A DNA stretch of 64,000 nucleotides from Sepiola atlantica (taxonomy: Eukaryota > Mollusca > Cephalopoda > Sepiida > Sepiolidae), in the NCBI GenBank assembly GCA_963556195.1, contig CAUVYP010001208.1, positions 124,001-188,000 of the forward strand, read 5' to 3'. A program made the position numbers and the translations under genes. Below the pieces are notes generated by a model. The model made no database searches and was not told the DNA's origin. It was given only the letters and a program-made list of their open reading frames with translations. Positions within the stretch are counted from its first letter, which is position 1. Every line of letters starts with the position of its first letter. Of the stretch, positions 10,024 through 24,536 are shown one piece after another.

Positions 10024-12255
10024 TTAGCGCGTTTTAAAGTTGATATCGCTTTTGTTTATAACTTCCACATTTATTCGAATTGTGCAACGAAACTTTGCAC
10101 AGATTAGCGGAGTCACATGTTCTACTGAAGTACCAAGTTTCAGAAGTGCAGCTCTTGTACTGCCGGAGATATGTCGATACAAACTGAATACGCAAAACAT
10201 CAACAAAATTTAGCGCGTTTTAAAGTTGATATCGCTTTTGTTTATAACTTCCACATTTATTCGAATTGTGCAACGAAACTTTGCAGACAGTCGCGGATAG
10301 GCCTTTTCTACTGAAGTACCAAGTTTCAGAAGTGCAGCTCTTGTACTGCCGGAGATATGTCGATACAAACTGAATACGCAAAACATCAACAAAATTTAGC
10401 GCGTTTGAAAGTTGATATCGCTTTTGTTTATAACTTCCACATTTATTCGAATTGTGCAACGAAACTTTGCAGACAGTCGCGGAGACACATGTTCTACTGA
10501 AGTACCAAGTTTCAGAAGTGCAGCTCTTGTACCGCCGGAGATATGTCGATACAAACTGAATACGCAAAACATCAACAAAATTTAGCGCGTTTTAAAGTTG
10601 ATATCGCTTTTGTTTATAACTTCCACATTTATTCGAATTGTGCAACGAAACTTTGCAGACAGTCGCGGATAGGCCTTTTCCACTGAAGTACCAAGTTTCA
10701 GAAGTGCAGCTCTTGTACTGCCGGAGATATGTCGATACAAACTGAATACGCAAAACATCAACAAAATTTAGCGCGTTTGAAAGTTGATATCGCTTTTGTT
10801 TATAACTTCCACATTTATTCGAATTGTGCAACGAAACTTTGCAGACAGTCGCGGAGACACATGTTCTATTGAAGTACCAAGTTTCAGAAGTGCAGCTCTT
10901 GTACCGCCGGAGATATGTCGATACAAACTGAATACGCAAAACATCAACAAAATTTAGCGCGTTTTAAAGTTGATATCGCTTTTGTTTATAACTTCCACAT
11001 TTATTCGAATTGTGCAACGAAACTTTGCACAGATTAGCGGAGTCACATGTTCTACTGAAGTACCAAGTTTCAGAAGTGCAGCTCTTGTACTGCCGGAGAT
11101 ATGTCGATACAAACTGAATACGCAAAACATCGACAAAATTTAGCGCGTTTTAAAGTTGATATCGCTTTTGTTTATAACTTCCACATTTATTCGAATTGTG
11201 CAACGAAACTTTGCACAGATTAGCGGAGTCACATGTTCTACTGAAGTACCAAGTTTCAGAAGTGCAGCTCTTGTACTGCCGGAGATATGTCGATACAAAC
11301 TGAATACGCAAAACATCAACAAAATTTAGCGCGTTTTAAAGTTGATATCGCTTTTGTTTATAACTTCCACATTTATTCGAATTGTGCAACGAAACTTTGC
11401 AGACAGTCGCGGATAGGCCTTTTCTACTGAAGTACCAAGTTTCAGAAGTGCAGCTCTTGTACTGCCGGAGATATGTCGATACAAACTGAATACGCAAAAC
11501 ATCAACAAAATTTAGCGCGTTTGAAAGTTGATATCGCTTTTGTTTATAACTTCCACATTTATTCGAATTGTGCAACGAAACTTTGCAGACAGTCGCGGAG
11601 ACACATGTTCTACTGAAGTACCAAGTTTCAGAAGTGCAGCTCTTGTACCGCCGGAGATATGTCGATACAAACTGAATACGCAAAACATCAACAAAATTTA
11701 GCGCGTTTTAAAGTTGATATCGCTTTTGTTTATAACTTCCACATTTATTCGAATTGTGCAACGAAACTTTGCAGACAGTCGCGGATAGGCCTTTTCTACT
11801 GAAGTACCAAGTTTCAGAAGTGCAGCTCTTGTACTGCCGGAGATATGTCGATACAAACTGAATACGCAAAACATCAACAAAATTTAGCGCGTTTGAAAGT
11901 TGATATCGCTTTTGTTTATAACTTCCACATTTATTCGAATTGTGCAACGAAACTTTGCAGACAGTCGCGGAGACACATGTTCTACTGAAGTACCAAGTTT
12001 CAGAAGTGCAGCTCTTGTACCGCCGGAGATATGTCGATACAAACTGAATACGCAAAACATCAACAAAATTTAGCGCGTTTTAAAGTTGATATCGCTTTTG
12101 TTTATAACTTCCACATTTATTCGAATTGTGCAACGAAACTTTGCACAGATTAGCGGAGTCACATGTTCTACTGAAGTACCAAGTTTCAGAAGTGCAGCTC
12201 TTGTACTGCCGGAGATATGTCGATACAAACTGAATACGCAAAACATCAACAAAAT
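10024..12255. repeat. 6-mer HOR A-B-C-B-C-A, two units of 1116 bp
   Basis: Two consecutive units, 10024-11139 and 11140-12255, have the same class order. A B-C-B-C-A series with private changes follows at 12256-13185. The second unit is absent from the duplicate at 15605-17836, so a whole HOR unit was gained or lost after the larger duplication. Confidence 0.85.
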
Positions 12256-14488
12256 TTAGCGCGTTTTAAAGTTGATATCGCTTTTGTTTATAACTTCCAC
12301 ATTTATTCGAATTGTGCAACGAAACTTTGCAGACAGTCGCGGATAGGCCTTTTCTACTGAAGTACCAAGTTTCAGAAGTGCAGCTCCTGTACTGCCGGAG
12401 ATATGTCGATACAAACTGAATACGCAAAACATCAACAAAATTTAACGCGTTTGAAAGTTGATATCGCTTTTGTTTATAACTTCCACATTTATTCGAATTG
12501 TGCAACGAAACTTTGCAGACAGTCGCGGAGACACATGTTCTACTGAAGTACCAAGTTTCAGAAGTGCAGCTCTTGTACCGCCGGAGATATGTCGATACAA
12601 ACTGACTACGCAAAACATCAACAAAATTTAGCGCGTTTTAAAGTTGATATCGCTTTTGTTTATAACTTCCACATTTATTCGAATTGTGCAACGAAACTTT
12701 GCAGACAGTCGCGGATAGGCCTTTTCTACTGAAGCACCAAGTTTCAGAAGTGCAGCTCTTGTACTGCCGGAGATATGTCGATACAAACTGAATACGCAAA
12801 ACATCAACAAAATTTAGCGCGTTTGAAAGTTGATATCGCTTTTGTTTATAACTTCCACATTTATTCGAATTGTGCAACGAAACTTTGCAGACAGTCGCGG
12901 AGACACATGTTCTACTGAAGTACCAAGTTTCAGAAGTGCAGCTCTTGTACCGCCGGAGATATGTCGATACAAACTGAATACGCAAAACATCAACAAAATT
13001 TAGCGCGTTTTAAAGTTGATATCGCTTTTGTTTATAACTTCCACATTTATTCGAATTGTGCAACGAAACTTTGCACAGATTAGCGGAGTCACATGTTCTA
13101 CTGAAGTACCAAGTTTCAGAAGTGCAGCTCTTGTACTGCCGGAGATATGTCGATACAAACTGAATACGCAAAACATCAACAAAATTTAGCGCGTTTTAAA
13201 GTTGATATCGCTTTTGTTTATAACTTCCACATTTATTCGAATTGTGCAACGAAACTTTGCACAGATTAGCGGATTCACATTTTACTACTGAAGTACCAAG
13301 TTTCAGAAGTGCAGCTCTTGTACTGCCGGAGATATGTCGATACAAACTGAATACGCAAAACATCAACAAAATTTAGCCCGTTTTAAAGTTGATATCGCTT
13401 TTGTTTATAACTTCCACATTTATTCGAATTGTGCAACGAAACTTTGCAGACAGTCGCGGAGGCACATTTTCTACTGAAGTACCAAGTTTCAGAAGTGCAG
13501 CTCTTGTACTGCCGGAGATATGTCGATACAAACTGAATACGCAAAACATCAACAAAATTTAGCGCGTTTTAAAGTTGATATCGCTTTTGTTTATAACTTC
13601 CACATTTATTCGAATTGTGCAACGAAACTTTGCACAGATTAGCGGAGTCACATGTTCTACTGAAGTACCAAGTTTCAGAAGTGCAGCTCTTGTACTGCCG
13701 GAGATATGTCGATACAAACTGAATACGCAAAACATCAACAAAATTTAGCGCGTTTTAAAGTTGATATCGCTTTTGTTTATAACTTCCACATTTATTCGAA
13801 TTGTGCAACGAAACTTTGCACAGATAAGCGGAGTCACATGTTCTACTGAAGTACCAAGTTTCAGAAGTGCAGCTCTTGTACTGCCGGAGATATGTCGATA
13901 CAAACTGAATACGCAAAACATCAACAAAATTTAGCGCGTTTTAAAGTTGATATCGCTTTTGTTTATAACTTCCACATTTATTCGAATTGTGCAACGAAAC
14001 TTTGCACAGATTAGCGGAGTCACATTTTCTACTGAAGTACCAAGTTTCAGAAGTGCAGCTCTTGTACTGCCGGAGATATGTCGATACAAACTGAATACGC
14101 AAAACATCAACAAAATTTAGCGCGTTTGAAAGTTGATATCGCTTTTGTTTATAACTTCCACATTTATTCGAATTGTGCAACGAAACTTTGCAGACAGTCG
14201 CGGAGACACATGTTCTACTGAAGTACCAAGTTTCAGAAGTGCAGCTCTTGTACCGCCGGAGATATGTCGATACAAACTGAATACGCAAAACATCAACAAA
14301 ATTTAGCGCGTTTTAAAGTTGATATCGCTTTTGTTTATAACTTCCACATTTATTCGAATTGTGCAACGAAACTTTGCACAGATTAGCGGAGTCACATGTT
14401 CTACTGAAGTACCAAGTTTCAGAAGTGCAGCTCTTGTACTGCCGGAGATATGTCGATACAAACTGAATACGCAAAACATCAACAAAAT

Positions 14489-17400
14489 TTAGCGCGTTTT
14501 AAAGTTGATATCGCTTTTGTTTATAACTTCCACATTTATTCGAATTGTGCAACGAAACTTTGCACAGATTAGCGGAGTCACATGTTCTACTGAAGTACCA
14601 AGTTTCAGAAGTGCAGCTCTTGTACTGCCGGAGATATGTCGATACAAACTGAATACGCAAAACATCAACAAAATTTAGCGCGTTTGAAAGTTGATATCGC
14701 TTTTGTTTATAACTTCCACATTTATTCGAATTGTGCAACGAAACTTTGCAGACAGTCGCGGAGACACATGTTCTACTGAAGTACCAAGTTTCAGAAGTGC
14801 AGCTCTTGTACTGCCGGAGATATGTCGATACAAACTGAATACGCAAAACATCAACAAAATTTAGCGCGTTTGAAAGTTGATATCGCTTTTGTTTATAACT
14901 TCCACATTTATTCGAATTGTGCAACGAAACTTTGCAGACAGTCGCGGAGACACATGTTCTACTGAAGTACCAAGTTTCAGAAGTGCAGCTCTTGTACCGC
15001 CGGAGATATGTCGATACAAACTGAATACGCAAAACATCAACAAAATTTAGCGCGTTTTAAAGTTGATATCGCTTTTGTTTATAACTTCCACATTTATTCG
15101 AATTGTGCAACGAAACTTTGCACAGATTAGCGGAGTCACATGTTCTACTGAAGTACCAAGTTTCAGAAGTGCAGCTCTTGTACTGCCGGAGATATGTCGA
15201 TACAAACTGAATACGCAAACTCTCCACAAAATTTAGTGCGATTTAAAGTTGATATCGCTTTTGTTTATAACTTCACCATTCTTTAGAATTGTGCAACGAA
15301 ACTTTGCAGAGATAAGCGTAGTCACATGCTCTACTGAAGTACTAAGTTTCAGAAGTGCAGCTCTTTTACTGCCGGAGATATGTCGATACAAACTGAATAC
15401 GCAAAACATCGACAAAATTTAGCGCGTTTTAAAGTTGATATCGCTTTTGTTTATAACTTCCACATTTATTCGAATTGTGCAACGAAACTTTGCACAGATT
15501 AGCGAAGTCACATTTTCTACTGAAGTACTAAGTTTCAGAAGTGCAGGTCTTGTACTGCCGGAGATATGTCGATACAAACTGAATACGCAAAACATCGACA
15601 AAATTTAGCGCGTTTTAAAGTTGATATCGCTTTTGTTTATAACTTCCACATTTATTCGAATTGTGCAACGAAACTTTGCACAGATTAGCGGAGTCACATG
15701 TTCTACTGAAGTACCAAGTTTCAGAAGTGCAGCTCTTGTACTGCCGGAGATATGTCGATACAAACTGAATACGCAAAACATCAACAAAATTTAGCGCGTT
15801 TTAAAGTTGATATCGCTTTTGTTTATAACTTCCACATTTATTCGAATTGTGCAACGAAACTTTGCAGACAGTCGCGGATAGGCCTTTTCTACTGAAGTAC
15901 CAAGTTTCAGAAGTGCAGCTCTTGTACTGCCGGAGATATGTCGATACAAACTGAATACGCAAAACATCAACAAAATTTAGCGCGTTTGAAAGTTGATATC
16001 GCTTTTGTTTATAACTTCCACATTTATTCGAATTGTGCAACGAAACTTTGCAGACAGTCGCGGAGACACATGTTCTACTGAAGTACCAAGTTTCAGAAGT
16101 GCAGCTCTTGTACCGCCGGAGATATGTCGATACAAACTGAATACGCAAAACATCAACAAAATTTAGCGCGTTTTAAAGTTGATATCGCTTTTGTTTATAA
16201 CTTCCACATTTATTCGAATTGTGCAACGAAACTTTGCAGACAGTCGCGGATAGGCCTTTTCTACTGAAGTACCAAGTTTCAGAAGTGCAGCTCTTGTACT
16301 GCCGGAGATATGTCGATACAAACTGAATACGCAAAACATCAACAAAATTTAGCGCGTTTGAAAGTTGATATCGCTTTTGTTTATAACTTCCACATTTATT
16401 CGAATTGTGCAACGAAACTTTGCAGACAGTCGCGGAGACACATGTTCTACTGAAGTACCAAGTTTCAGAAGTGCAGCTCTTGTACCGCCGGAGATATGTC
16501 GATACAAACTGAATACGCAAAACATCAACAAAATTTAGCGCGTTTTAAAGTTGATATCGCTTTTGTTTATAACTTCCACATTTATTCGAATTGTGCAACG
16601 AAACTTTGCACAGATTAGCGGAGTCACATGTTCTACTGAAGTACCAAGTTTCAGAAGTGCAGCTCTTGTACTGCCGGAGATATGTCGATACAAACTGAAT
16701 ACGCAAAACATCGACAAAATTTAGCGTGTTTTAAAGTTGATATCGCTTTTGTTTATAACTTCCACATTTATTCGAATTGTGCAACGAAACTTGGCACAGA
16801 TTAGCGGAGTCACATGTTCTACTGAAGTACCAAGTTTCAGACGTGCAGCTCTTGTACTGCCGGAGATATGTCGATACAAACTGAATACGCAAAACATCAA
16901 CAAAATTTAGCGCGTTTTAAAGTTGATATCGCTTTTGTTTATAACTTCCACATTTATTCGAATTGTGCAACGAAACTTTGCAGACAGTCGCGGATAGGCC
17001 TTTTCTACTGAAGTACCAAGTTTCAGAAGTGCAGCTCCTGTACTGCCGGAGATATGTCGATACAAACTGAATACGCAAAACATCAACAAAATTTAACGCG
17101 TTTGAAAGTTGATATCGCTTTTGTTTATAACTTCCACATTTATTCGAATTGTGCAACGAAACTTTGCAGACAGTCGCGGAGACACATGTTCTACTGAAGT
17201 ACCAAGTGTCAGAAGTGCAGCTCTTGTACCGCCGGAGATATGTCGATACAAACTGACTACGCAAAACATCAACAAAATTTAGCGCGTTTTAAAGTTGATA
17301 TCGCTTTTGTTTATAACTTCCACATTTATTCGAATTGTGCAACGAAACTTTGCAGACAGTCGCGGATAGGCCTTTTCTACTGAAGCACCAAGTTTCAGAA

Positions 17401-18953
17401 GTGCAGCTCTTGTACTGCCGGAGATATGTCGATACAAACTGAATACGCAAAACATCAACAAAATTTAGCGCGTTTGAAAGTTGATATCGCTTTTGTTTAT
17501 AACTTCCACATTTATTCGAATTGTGCAACGAAACTTTGCAGACAGTCGCGGAGACACATGTTCTACTGAAGTACCAAGTTTCAGAAGTGCAGCTCTTGTA
17601 CCGCCGGAGATATGTCGATACAAACTGAATACGCAAAACATCAACAAAATTTAGCGCGTTTTAAAGTTGATATCGCTTTTGTTTATAACTTCCACATTTA
17701 TTCGAATTGTGCAACGAAACTTTGCACAGATTAGCGGAGTCACATGTTCTACTGAAGTACCAAGTTTCAGAAGTGCAGCTCTTGTACTGCCGGAGATATG
17801 TCGATACAAACTGAATACGCAAAACATCAACAAAATTTAGCGCGTTTTAAAGTTGATATCGCTTTTGTTTATAACTTCCACATTTATTCGAATTGTGCAA
17901 CGAAACTTTGCACAGATTAGCGGATTCACATTTTACTACTGAAGTACCAAGTTTCAGAAGTGCAGCTCTTGTACTGCCGGAGATATGTCGATACAAACTG
18001 AATACGCAAAACATCAACAAAATTTAGCCCGTTTTAAAGTTGATATCGCTTTTGTTTATAACTTCCACATTTATTCGAATTGTGCAACGAAACTTTGCAG
18101 ACAGTCGTGGAGGCACATTTTCTACTGAAGTACCAAGTTTCAGAAGTGCAGCTCTTGTACTGCCGGAGATATGTCGATACAAACTGAATACGCAAAACAT
18201 CAACAAAATTTAGCGCGTTTTAAAGTTGATATCGCTTTTGTTTATAACTTCCACATTTATTCGAATTGTGCAACGAAACTTTGCACAGATTAGCGGAGTC
18301 ACATGTTCTACTGAAGTACCAAGTTTCAGAAGTGCAGCTCTTGTACTGCCGGAGATATGTCGATACAAACTGAATACGCAAAACATCAACAAAATTTAGC
18401 GCGTTTTAAAGTTGATATCGCTTTTGTTTATAACTTCCACATTTATTCGAATTGTGCAACGAAACTTTGCAGACCGTCGCGGAGACACACGTTCTACTGA
18501 AGTACCAAGTTTCAGAAGTGCAGCTCTTGTACTGCCGGAAATATGTCGATACAAACTGAATACGCAAAACATCAACAACATTTAGCGCGTTTTAAAGTTG
18601 ATATCGCTTTTGTTTATAACTTCCACATTTATTCGAATTGTGCAACGAAACTTTGCACAGATTAGCGGAGTCACATTTTCTACTGAAGTACCAAGTTTCA
18701 GAAGTGCAGTACTTGTACTGCCGGAGATATGTCGATACAAACTGAATACGCAAAACATCAACAAAATTTAGCGCGTTTGAAAGTTGATATCGCTTTTGTT
18801 TATAACTTCCACATTTATTCGAATTGTGCAACGAAACTTTGAAGACAGTCGCGGAGACACATGTTCTACTGAAGTACCAAGTTTCAGAAGTGCAGCTCTT
18901 GTACCGCCGGAGATATGTCGATACAAACTGAATACGCAAAACATCAACAAAAT
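14489..18953. repeat. Segmental duplication, copy 2 (24 monomers)
   Basis: This is the right copy of the 9094-14302 block. It has one extra E monomer (15419-15604) and lacks five monomers, matching the net difference of four. Substitutions between copies are few, for example TGTGTCAG-type single changes at 17211 and the G monomer at 18396 in place of an A copy at 13745. Confidence 0.9.
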
Positions 18954-20069
18954 TTAGCGCGTTTTAAAGTTGATATCGCTTTTGTTTATAACTTCCACAT
19001 TTATTCGAATTGTGCAACGAAACTTTGCACAGATTAGCGGAGTCACATGTTCTACTGAAGTACCAAGTTTCAGAAGTGCAGCTCTTGTACTGCCGGAGAT
19101 ATGTCGATACAAACTGAATACGCAAACTATCAACAAAATTTAGTGCGATTTAAAGTTGATATCGCTTTTGTTTATAACTTCACCATTCTTTAGAATTGTG
19201 CAACGAAACTTTGCAGAGATAAGCGTAGTCACATGCTCTACTGAAGTACTAAGTTTCAGAAGTGCAGCTCTTTTACTGCCGGAGATATGTCGATACAAAC
19301 TGAATACGCAAAACATCGACAAAATTTAGCGCGTTTTAAAGTTGATATCGCTTTTGTTTATAACTTCCACATTTATTCGAATTGCGCAACGAAACTTTGC
19401 ACAGATTAGCGGAGTCACATTTTCTACTGAAGTACTAAGTTTCAGAAGTGCAGCTCTTGTACTGCCGGGGATATGTCGATACAAACTGAATACGCAAAAC
19501 ATCGACAAAATTTAGCGCGTTTTAAAGTTGATATCGCTTTTGTTTATAACTTCCACATTTATTCGAATTGTGCAACGAAACTTTGCACAGATTAGCGGAG
19601 TCACATGTTCTCCTGAAGTACCAAGTTTCAGAAGTGCAGCTCTTGTACTGCCGGAGATATGTCGATACAAACTGAATACGCAAAACATCAACAAAATTTA
19701 GCGCGTTTTAAAGTTGATATCGCTTTTGTTTATAACTTCCACATTTATTCGAATTGTGCAACGAAACTTTGCAGACAGTCGCGGATAGGCCTTTTCTACT
19801 GAAGTACCAAGTTTCAGAAGTGCAGCTCTTGTACTGCCGGAGATATGTCGATACAAACTGAATACGCAAAACATCAACAAAATTTAGCGCGTTTGAAAGT
19901 TGATATCGCTTTTGTTTATAACTTCCACATTTATTCGAATTGTGCAACGAAACTTTGCAGACAGTCGCGGAGACACATGTTCTACTGAAGTACCAAGTTT
20001 CAGAAGTGCAGCTCTTGTACCGCCGGAGATATGTCGATACAAACTGAATACGCAAAACATCAACAAAAT
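18582..20069. repeat. 8-mer HOR E-C-A'-F-E-A-B-C, unit 1 (1488 bp)
   Basis: The eight-monomer order recurs at 22674-24161 with an offset of 22 x 186 bp, and also at 26585-28072. In all three the A' copy ends in aaactatc and is followed by F. The preceding G monomer (18396, 22488) is shared by the first two units. Confidence 0.88.
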
Positions 20070-22673
20070 TTAGCGCGTTTTAAAGTTGATATCGCTTTTG
20101 TTTATAACTTCCACATTTATTCGAATGGTGCAACGAAACTTTGCACAGATTAGCGGAGTCACATGTTCTACTGAAGTACCAAGTTTCAGAAGTGCAGCTC
20201 TTGTACTGCCGGAGATATGTCGATACAAACTGAATACGCAAACTATCAACAAAATTTAGTGCGATTTAAAGTTGATATCGCTTTTGTTTATAACTTCACC
20301 ATTCTTTAGAATTGTGCAACGAAACTTTGCAGAGATAAGCGGAGTCACATGCTCTACTGAAGTACTAAGTTTCAGAAGTGCAGCTCTTTTACTGCCGGAG
20401 ATATGTCGATACAAACTGAATACGCAAAACATCGACAAAATTTAGCGCGTTTTAAAGTTGATATCGCTTTTGTTTATAACTTCCACATTTATTCGAATTG
20501 TGCAACGAAACTTTGCACAGATTAGCGGAGTCACATTTTCTACTGAAGTACTAAGTTTCAGAAGTGCAGCTCTTGTACTGCCGGAGATATGTCGATACAA
20601 ACTGAATACGCAAAACATCGACAAAATTTAGCGCGTTTTAAAGTTGATATCGCTTTTGTTTATAACTTCCACATTTATTCGAATTGTGCAACGAAACTTT
20701 GCAGACAGTCGCGGATAGGCCTTTTCTACTGAAGTACCACGTTTCAGAAGTGCAGCTCTTGTACTGCCGGAGATATGTCGATACAAACTGAATACGCAAA
20801 ACATCAACAAAATTTAGCCCGTTTTAAAGTTGATATCGCTTTTGTTTATAACTTCCACATTTATTCGAATTGTGCAACGAAACTTTGCAGACAGTCGCGG
20901 AGGCACATTTTCTACTGAAGTACCAAGTTTCAGAAGTGCAGCTCTTGTACTGCCGGAGATATGTCGATACAAACTGAATACGCAAAACATCAACAAAATT
21001 TAGCGCGTTTTAAAGTTGATATCGCTTTTGTTTATAACTTCCACATTTATTCGAATTGTGCAACGAAACTTTGCACAGATTAGCGGAGTCACATGTTCTA
21101 CTGAAGTACCAAGTTTCAGAAGTGCAGCTCTTGTACTGCCGGAGATATGTCGATACAAACTGAATACGCAAAACATCAACAAAATTTAGCGCGTTTTAAA
21201 GTTGATATCGCTTTTGTTTATAACTTCCACATTTATTCGAACTGTGCAACGAAACTTTGCACAGATTAGCGGAGTCACATGTTCTACTGAAGTACCAAGT
21301 TTCAGAAGTGCAGCTCTTGTACTGCCGGAGATATGTCGATACAAACTGAATACGCAAAACATCAACAAAATTTAGCGCGTTTAAAAGTTGATATCGCTTT
21401 TGTTTATAACTTCAACATTTATTCGAATTGTGCAACGAAACTTTGCACAGATTAGCGGAGTCACATGTTCTACTGAAGTACCAAGTTTCAGAAGTGCAGC
21501 TCTTGTACTGCCGGAGATATGTCGATACAAACTGAATACGCAAAACATCAACAAAATTGAGCGCGTTTTAAAGTTGATATCGCTTTTGTTTATAACTTCC
21601 ACATTTATTCGAATTGTGCAACGAAACTTTGCACAGATTAGCGGAGTCACATGTTCTACTGAAGTACCAAGTTTCAGAAGTGCAGCTCTTGTACTGCCGG
21701 AGATATGTCGATACAAACTGAATACGCAAAACATCAACAAAATTTAGCGCGTTTTAAAGTTGATATCGCTTTTGTTTATAACTTCCACATTTATTCGAAT
21801 TGTGCAACGAAACTTTGCAGACAGTCGCGGATAGGCCTTTTCTACTGAAGTACCAAGTTTCAGAAGTGCAGCTCTTGTACTGCCGGAGATATGTCGATAC
21901 AAACTGAATACGCAAAACATCAACAAAATTACGCCCGTTTTAAAGTTGATATCGCTTTTGTTTATAACTTCCACATTTATTCGAATTGTGCAACGAAACT
22001 TTGCAGACAGTCGCGGAGGCACATTTTCTACTGAAGTACCAAGTTTCAGAAGTGCAGCTCTTGTACTGCCGGAGATATGTCGATACAAACTGAATACGCA
22101 AAACATCAACAAAATTTAGCGCGTTTTAAAGTTGATATCGCTTTTGTTTATAACTTCCACATTTATTCGAATTGTGCAACGAAACTTTGCACAGATTAGC
22201 GGAGTCACATGTTCTACTGAAGTACCAAGTTTCAGAAGTGCAGCTCTTGTACTGCCGGAGATATGTCGATACAAACTGAATACGCAAAACATCAACAAAA
22301 TTTAGCGCGTTTTAAAGTTGATATCGCTTTTGTTTATAACTTCAACATTTATTCGAATTGTGCAACGAAACTTTGCACAGATTAGCGGAGTCACATGTTC
22401 TACTGAAGTACCAAGTTTCAGAAGTCCAGCTCTTGTACTGCCGGAGATATGTCGATACAAACTGAATACGCAAAACATCAACAAAATTTAGCGCGTTTTA
22501 AAGTTGATATCGCTTTTGTTTATAACTTCCACATTTATTCGAATTGTGCAACGAAACTTTGCAGACCGTCGCGGAGACACACGTTCTACTGAAGTACCAA
22601 GTTTCAGAAGTGCAGCTCTTGTACTGCCGGAGATATGTCGATACAAACTGAATACGCAAAACATCAACAAAAT
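20070..22673. repeat. Mixed interval between 8-mer units
   Basis: The order is A'-F-E-B-D-A-A-A-A-B-D-A-A-G. B is followed directly by D twice, without the intervening H seen elsewhere. The A copy at 21186 carries ATTCGAACTGTG and its right neighbour CTTCAACATT; the same pair recurs at 31051 and 31237. Confidence 0.85.
21381..22112 (-). other. Two chance frames joined by stop loss
   Basis: Frames of 119 codons (21381-21740) and 122 codons (21744-22112) arise because the monomer-boundary TTAG is changed to TGAG at 21558 and to TACG at 21930. A third case is TTCG at 25839 (frame 25653-26021). These are single-base losses of a recurrent stop, not evidence of coding. Confidence 0.8.
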
Positions 22674-24161
22674 TTAGCGCGTTTTAAAGTTGATATCGCT
22701 TTTGTTTATAACTTCCACATTTATTCGAATTGTGCAACGAAACTTTGCACAGATTAGCGGAGTCACATTTTCTACTGAAGTACCAAGTTTCAGAAGTGCA
22801 GCTCTTGTACTGCCGGAGATATGTCGATACAAACTGAATACGCAAAACATCAATAAAATTTAGCGCGTTTGAAAGTTGATATCGCTTTTGTTTATAACTT
22901 CCACATTTATTCGAATTGTGCAACGAAACTTTGCAGACAGTCGCGGAGACACATGTTCTACTGAAGTACCAAGTTTCAGAAGTGCAGCTCTTGTACCGCC
23001 GGAGATATGTCGATACAAACTGAATACGCAAAACATCAACAAAATTTAGCGCGTTTTAAAGTTGATATCGCTTTTGTTTATAACTTCCACATTTATTCGA
23101 ATTGTGCAACGAAACTTTGCACAGATTAGCGGAGTCACATGTTCTACTGAAGTACCAAGTTTCAGAAGTGCAGCTCTTGTACTGCCGGAGATATGTCGAT
23201 ACAAACTGAATACGCAAACTATCAACAAAATTTAGTGCGATTTAAAGTTGATATCGCTTTTGTATATAACTTCACCATTCTTTAGAATTGTGCAACGAAA
23301 CTTTGCAGAGATAAGCGTAGTCACATGCTCTACTGAAGTACTAAGTTTCAGAAGTGCAGCTCTTTTACTGCCAAAGATATGTCGATACAAACTGAATACG
23401 CAAAACATCGACAAAATTTAGCGCGTTTTAAAGTTGATATCGCTTTTGTTTATAACTTCCACATTTATTCGAATTGCGCAACGAAACTTTGCACAGATTA
23501 GCGGAGTCACATTTTCTACTGAAGTACTAAGTTTCAGAAGTGCAGCTCTTGTACTGCCGGAGATATGTCGATACAAACTGAATACGCAAAACATCGACAA
23601 AATTTAGCGCGTTTTAAAGTTGATATCGCTTTTGTTTATAACTTCCACATTTATTCGAATTGTGCAACGAAACTTTGCACAGATTAGCGGAGTCACATGT
23701 TCTACTGAAGTACCAAGTTTCAGAAGTCCAGCTCTTGTACTGCCGGAGATATGTCGATACAAACTGAATACGCAAAACATCAACAAAATTTAGCGCGTTT
23801 TAAAGTTGATATCGCTTTTGTTTATAACTTCCACATTTATTCGAATTGTGCAACGAAACTTTGCAGACAGTCGCGGATAGGCCTTTTCTACTGAAGTACC
23901 AAGTTTCAGAAGTGCAGCTCTTGTACTGCCGGAGATATGTCGATACAAACTGAATACGCAAAACATCAACAAAATTTAGCGCGTTTGAAAGTTGATATCG
24001 CTTTTGTTTATAACTTCCACATTTATTCGAATTGTGCAACGAAACTTTGCAGACAGTCGCGGAGACACATGTTCTACTGAAGTACCAAGTTTCAGAAGTG
24101 CAGCTCTTGTACCGCCGGAGATATGTCGATACAAACTGAATACGCAAAACATCAACAAAAT
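22674..24161. repeat. 8-mer HOR E-C-A'-F-E-A-B-C, unit 2
   Basis: It has the same class order as 18582-20069. It introduces local markers: gaagtccagctc in the A copy, and tgtatataac with ctgccaaag in the F copy; the latter marker reappears at about 25791. Confidence 0.88.
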
Positions 24162-24347
24162 TTAGCGCGTTTTAAAGTTGATATCGCTTTTGTTTATAAC
24201 TTCCACATTTATTCGAATTGTGCAACGAAACTTTGCACAGATTAGCGGAGTCACATGTTCTACTGAAGTACCAAGTTTCAGAAGTGCAGCTCTTGTACTG
24301 CCGGAGATATGTCGATACAAACTGAATACGCAAAACATCAACAAAAT

Positions 24348-24536
24348 TTAGCGCGTTTTAAAGTTGATATCGCTTTTGTTTATAATAACTTCCACATTTA
24401 TTCGAATTGTGCAACGAAACTTTGCACAGATTAGCGGAGTCACATTTTCTACTGAAGTACCAAGTTTCAGAAGTGCAGCTCTTGTACTGCCGGAGATATG
24501 TCGATACAAACTGAATACGCAAAACATCAACAAAAT
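24348..24536. repeat. 189-bp length-variant monomer
   Basis: A three-base tandem duplication gives tataataact instead of tataact (about 24381-24390). It is the longest monomer in the window and the only +3 variant. Confidence 0.9.

Larger units (their letters stand above)
9094..14302. repeat. Segmental duplication, copy 1 (28 monomers)
   Basis: It is the left copy of a duplicated block whose right copy is 14489-18953. Private variants shared by both copies are aactctccac before the F monomer (about 9827 and 15217), ctcctgtactg, tttaacgcg, actgactacg and gaagcacc. The last three recur at an offset of exactly 4651 bp (25 x 186 + 1). This copy has five extra monomers (11326-12255, B-C-B-C-A) and lacks one E monomer relative to the other. 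Confidence 0.9.

Noticed and set aside
9094..18953. Assembly duplication artefact
   Set aside because: The two blocks differ by monomer indels and several substitutions, so they are not a simple duplicated contig. It still cannot be excluded without reads.
21388..21747. Plus-strand open frame of 119 codons
   Set aside because: It is the antisense shadow of two monomers in which in-frame stops were lost by single substitutions. The peptide is simply a duplicated monomer translation.
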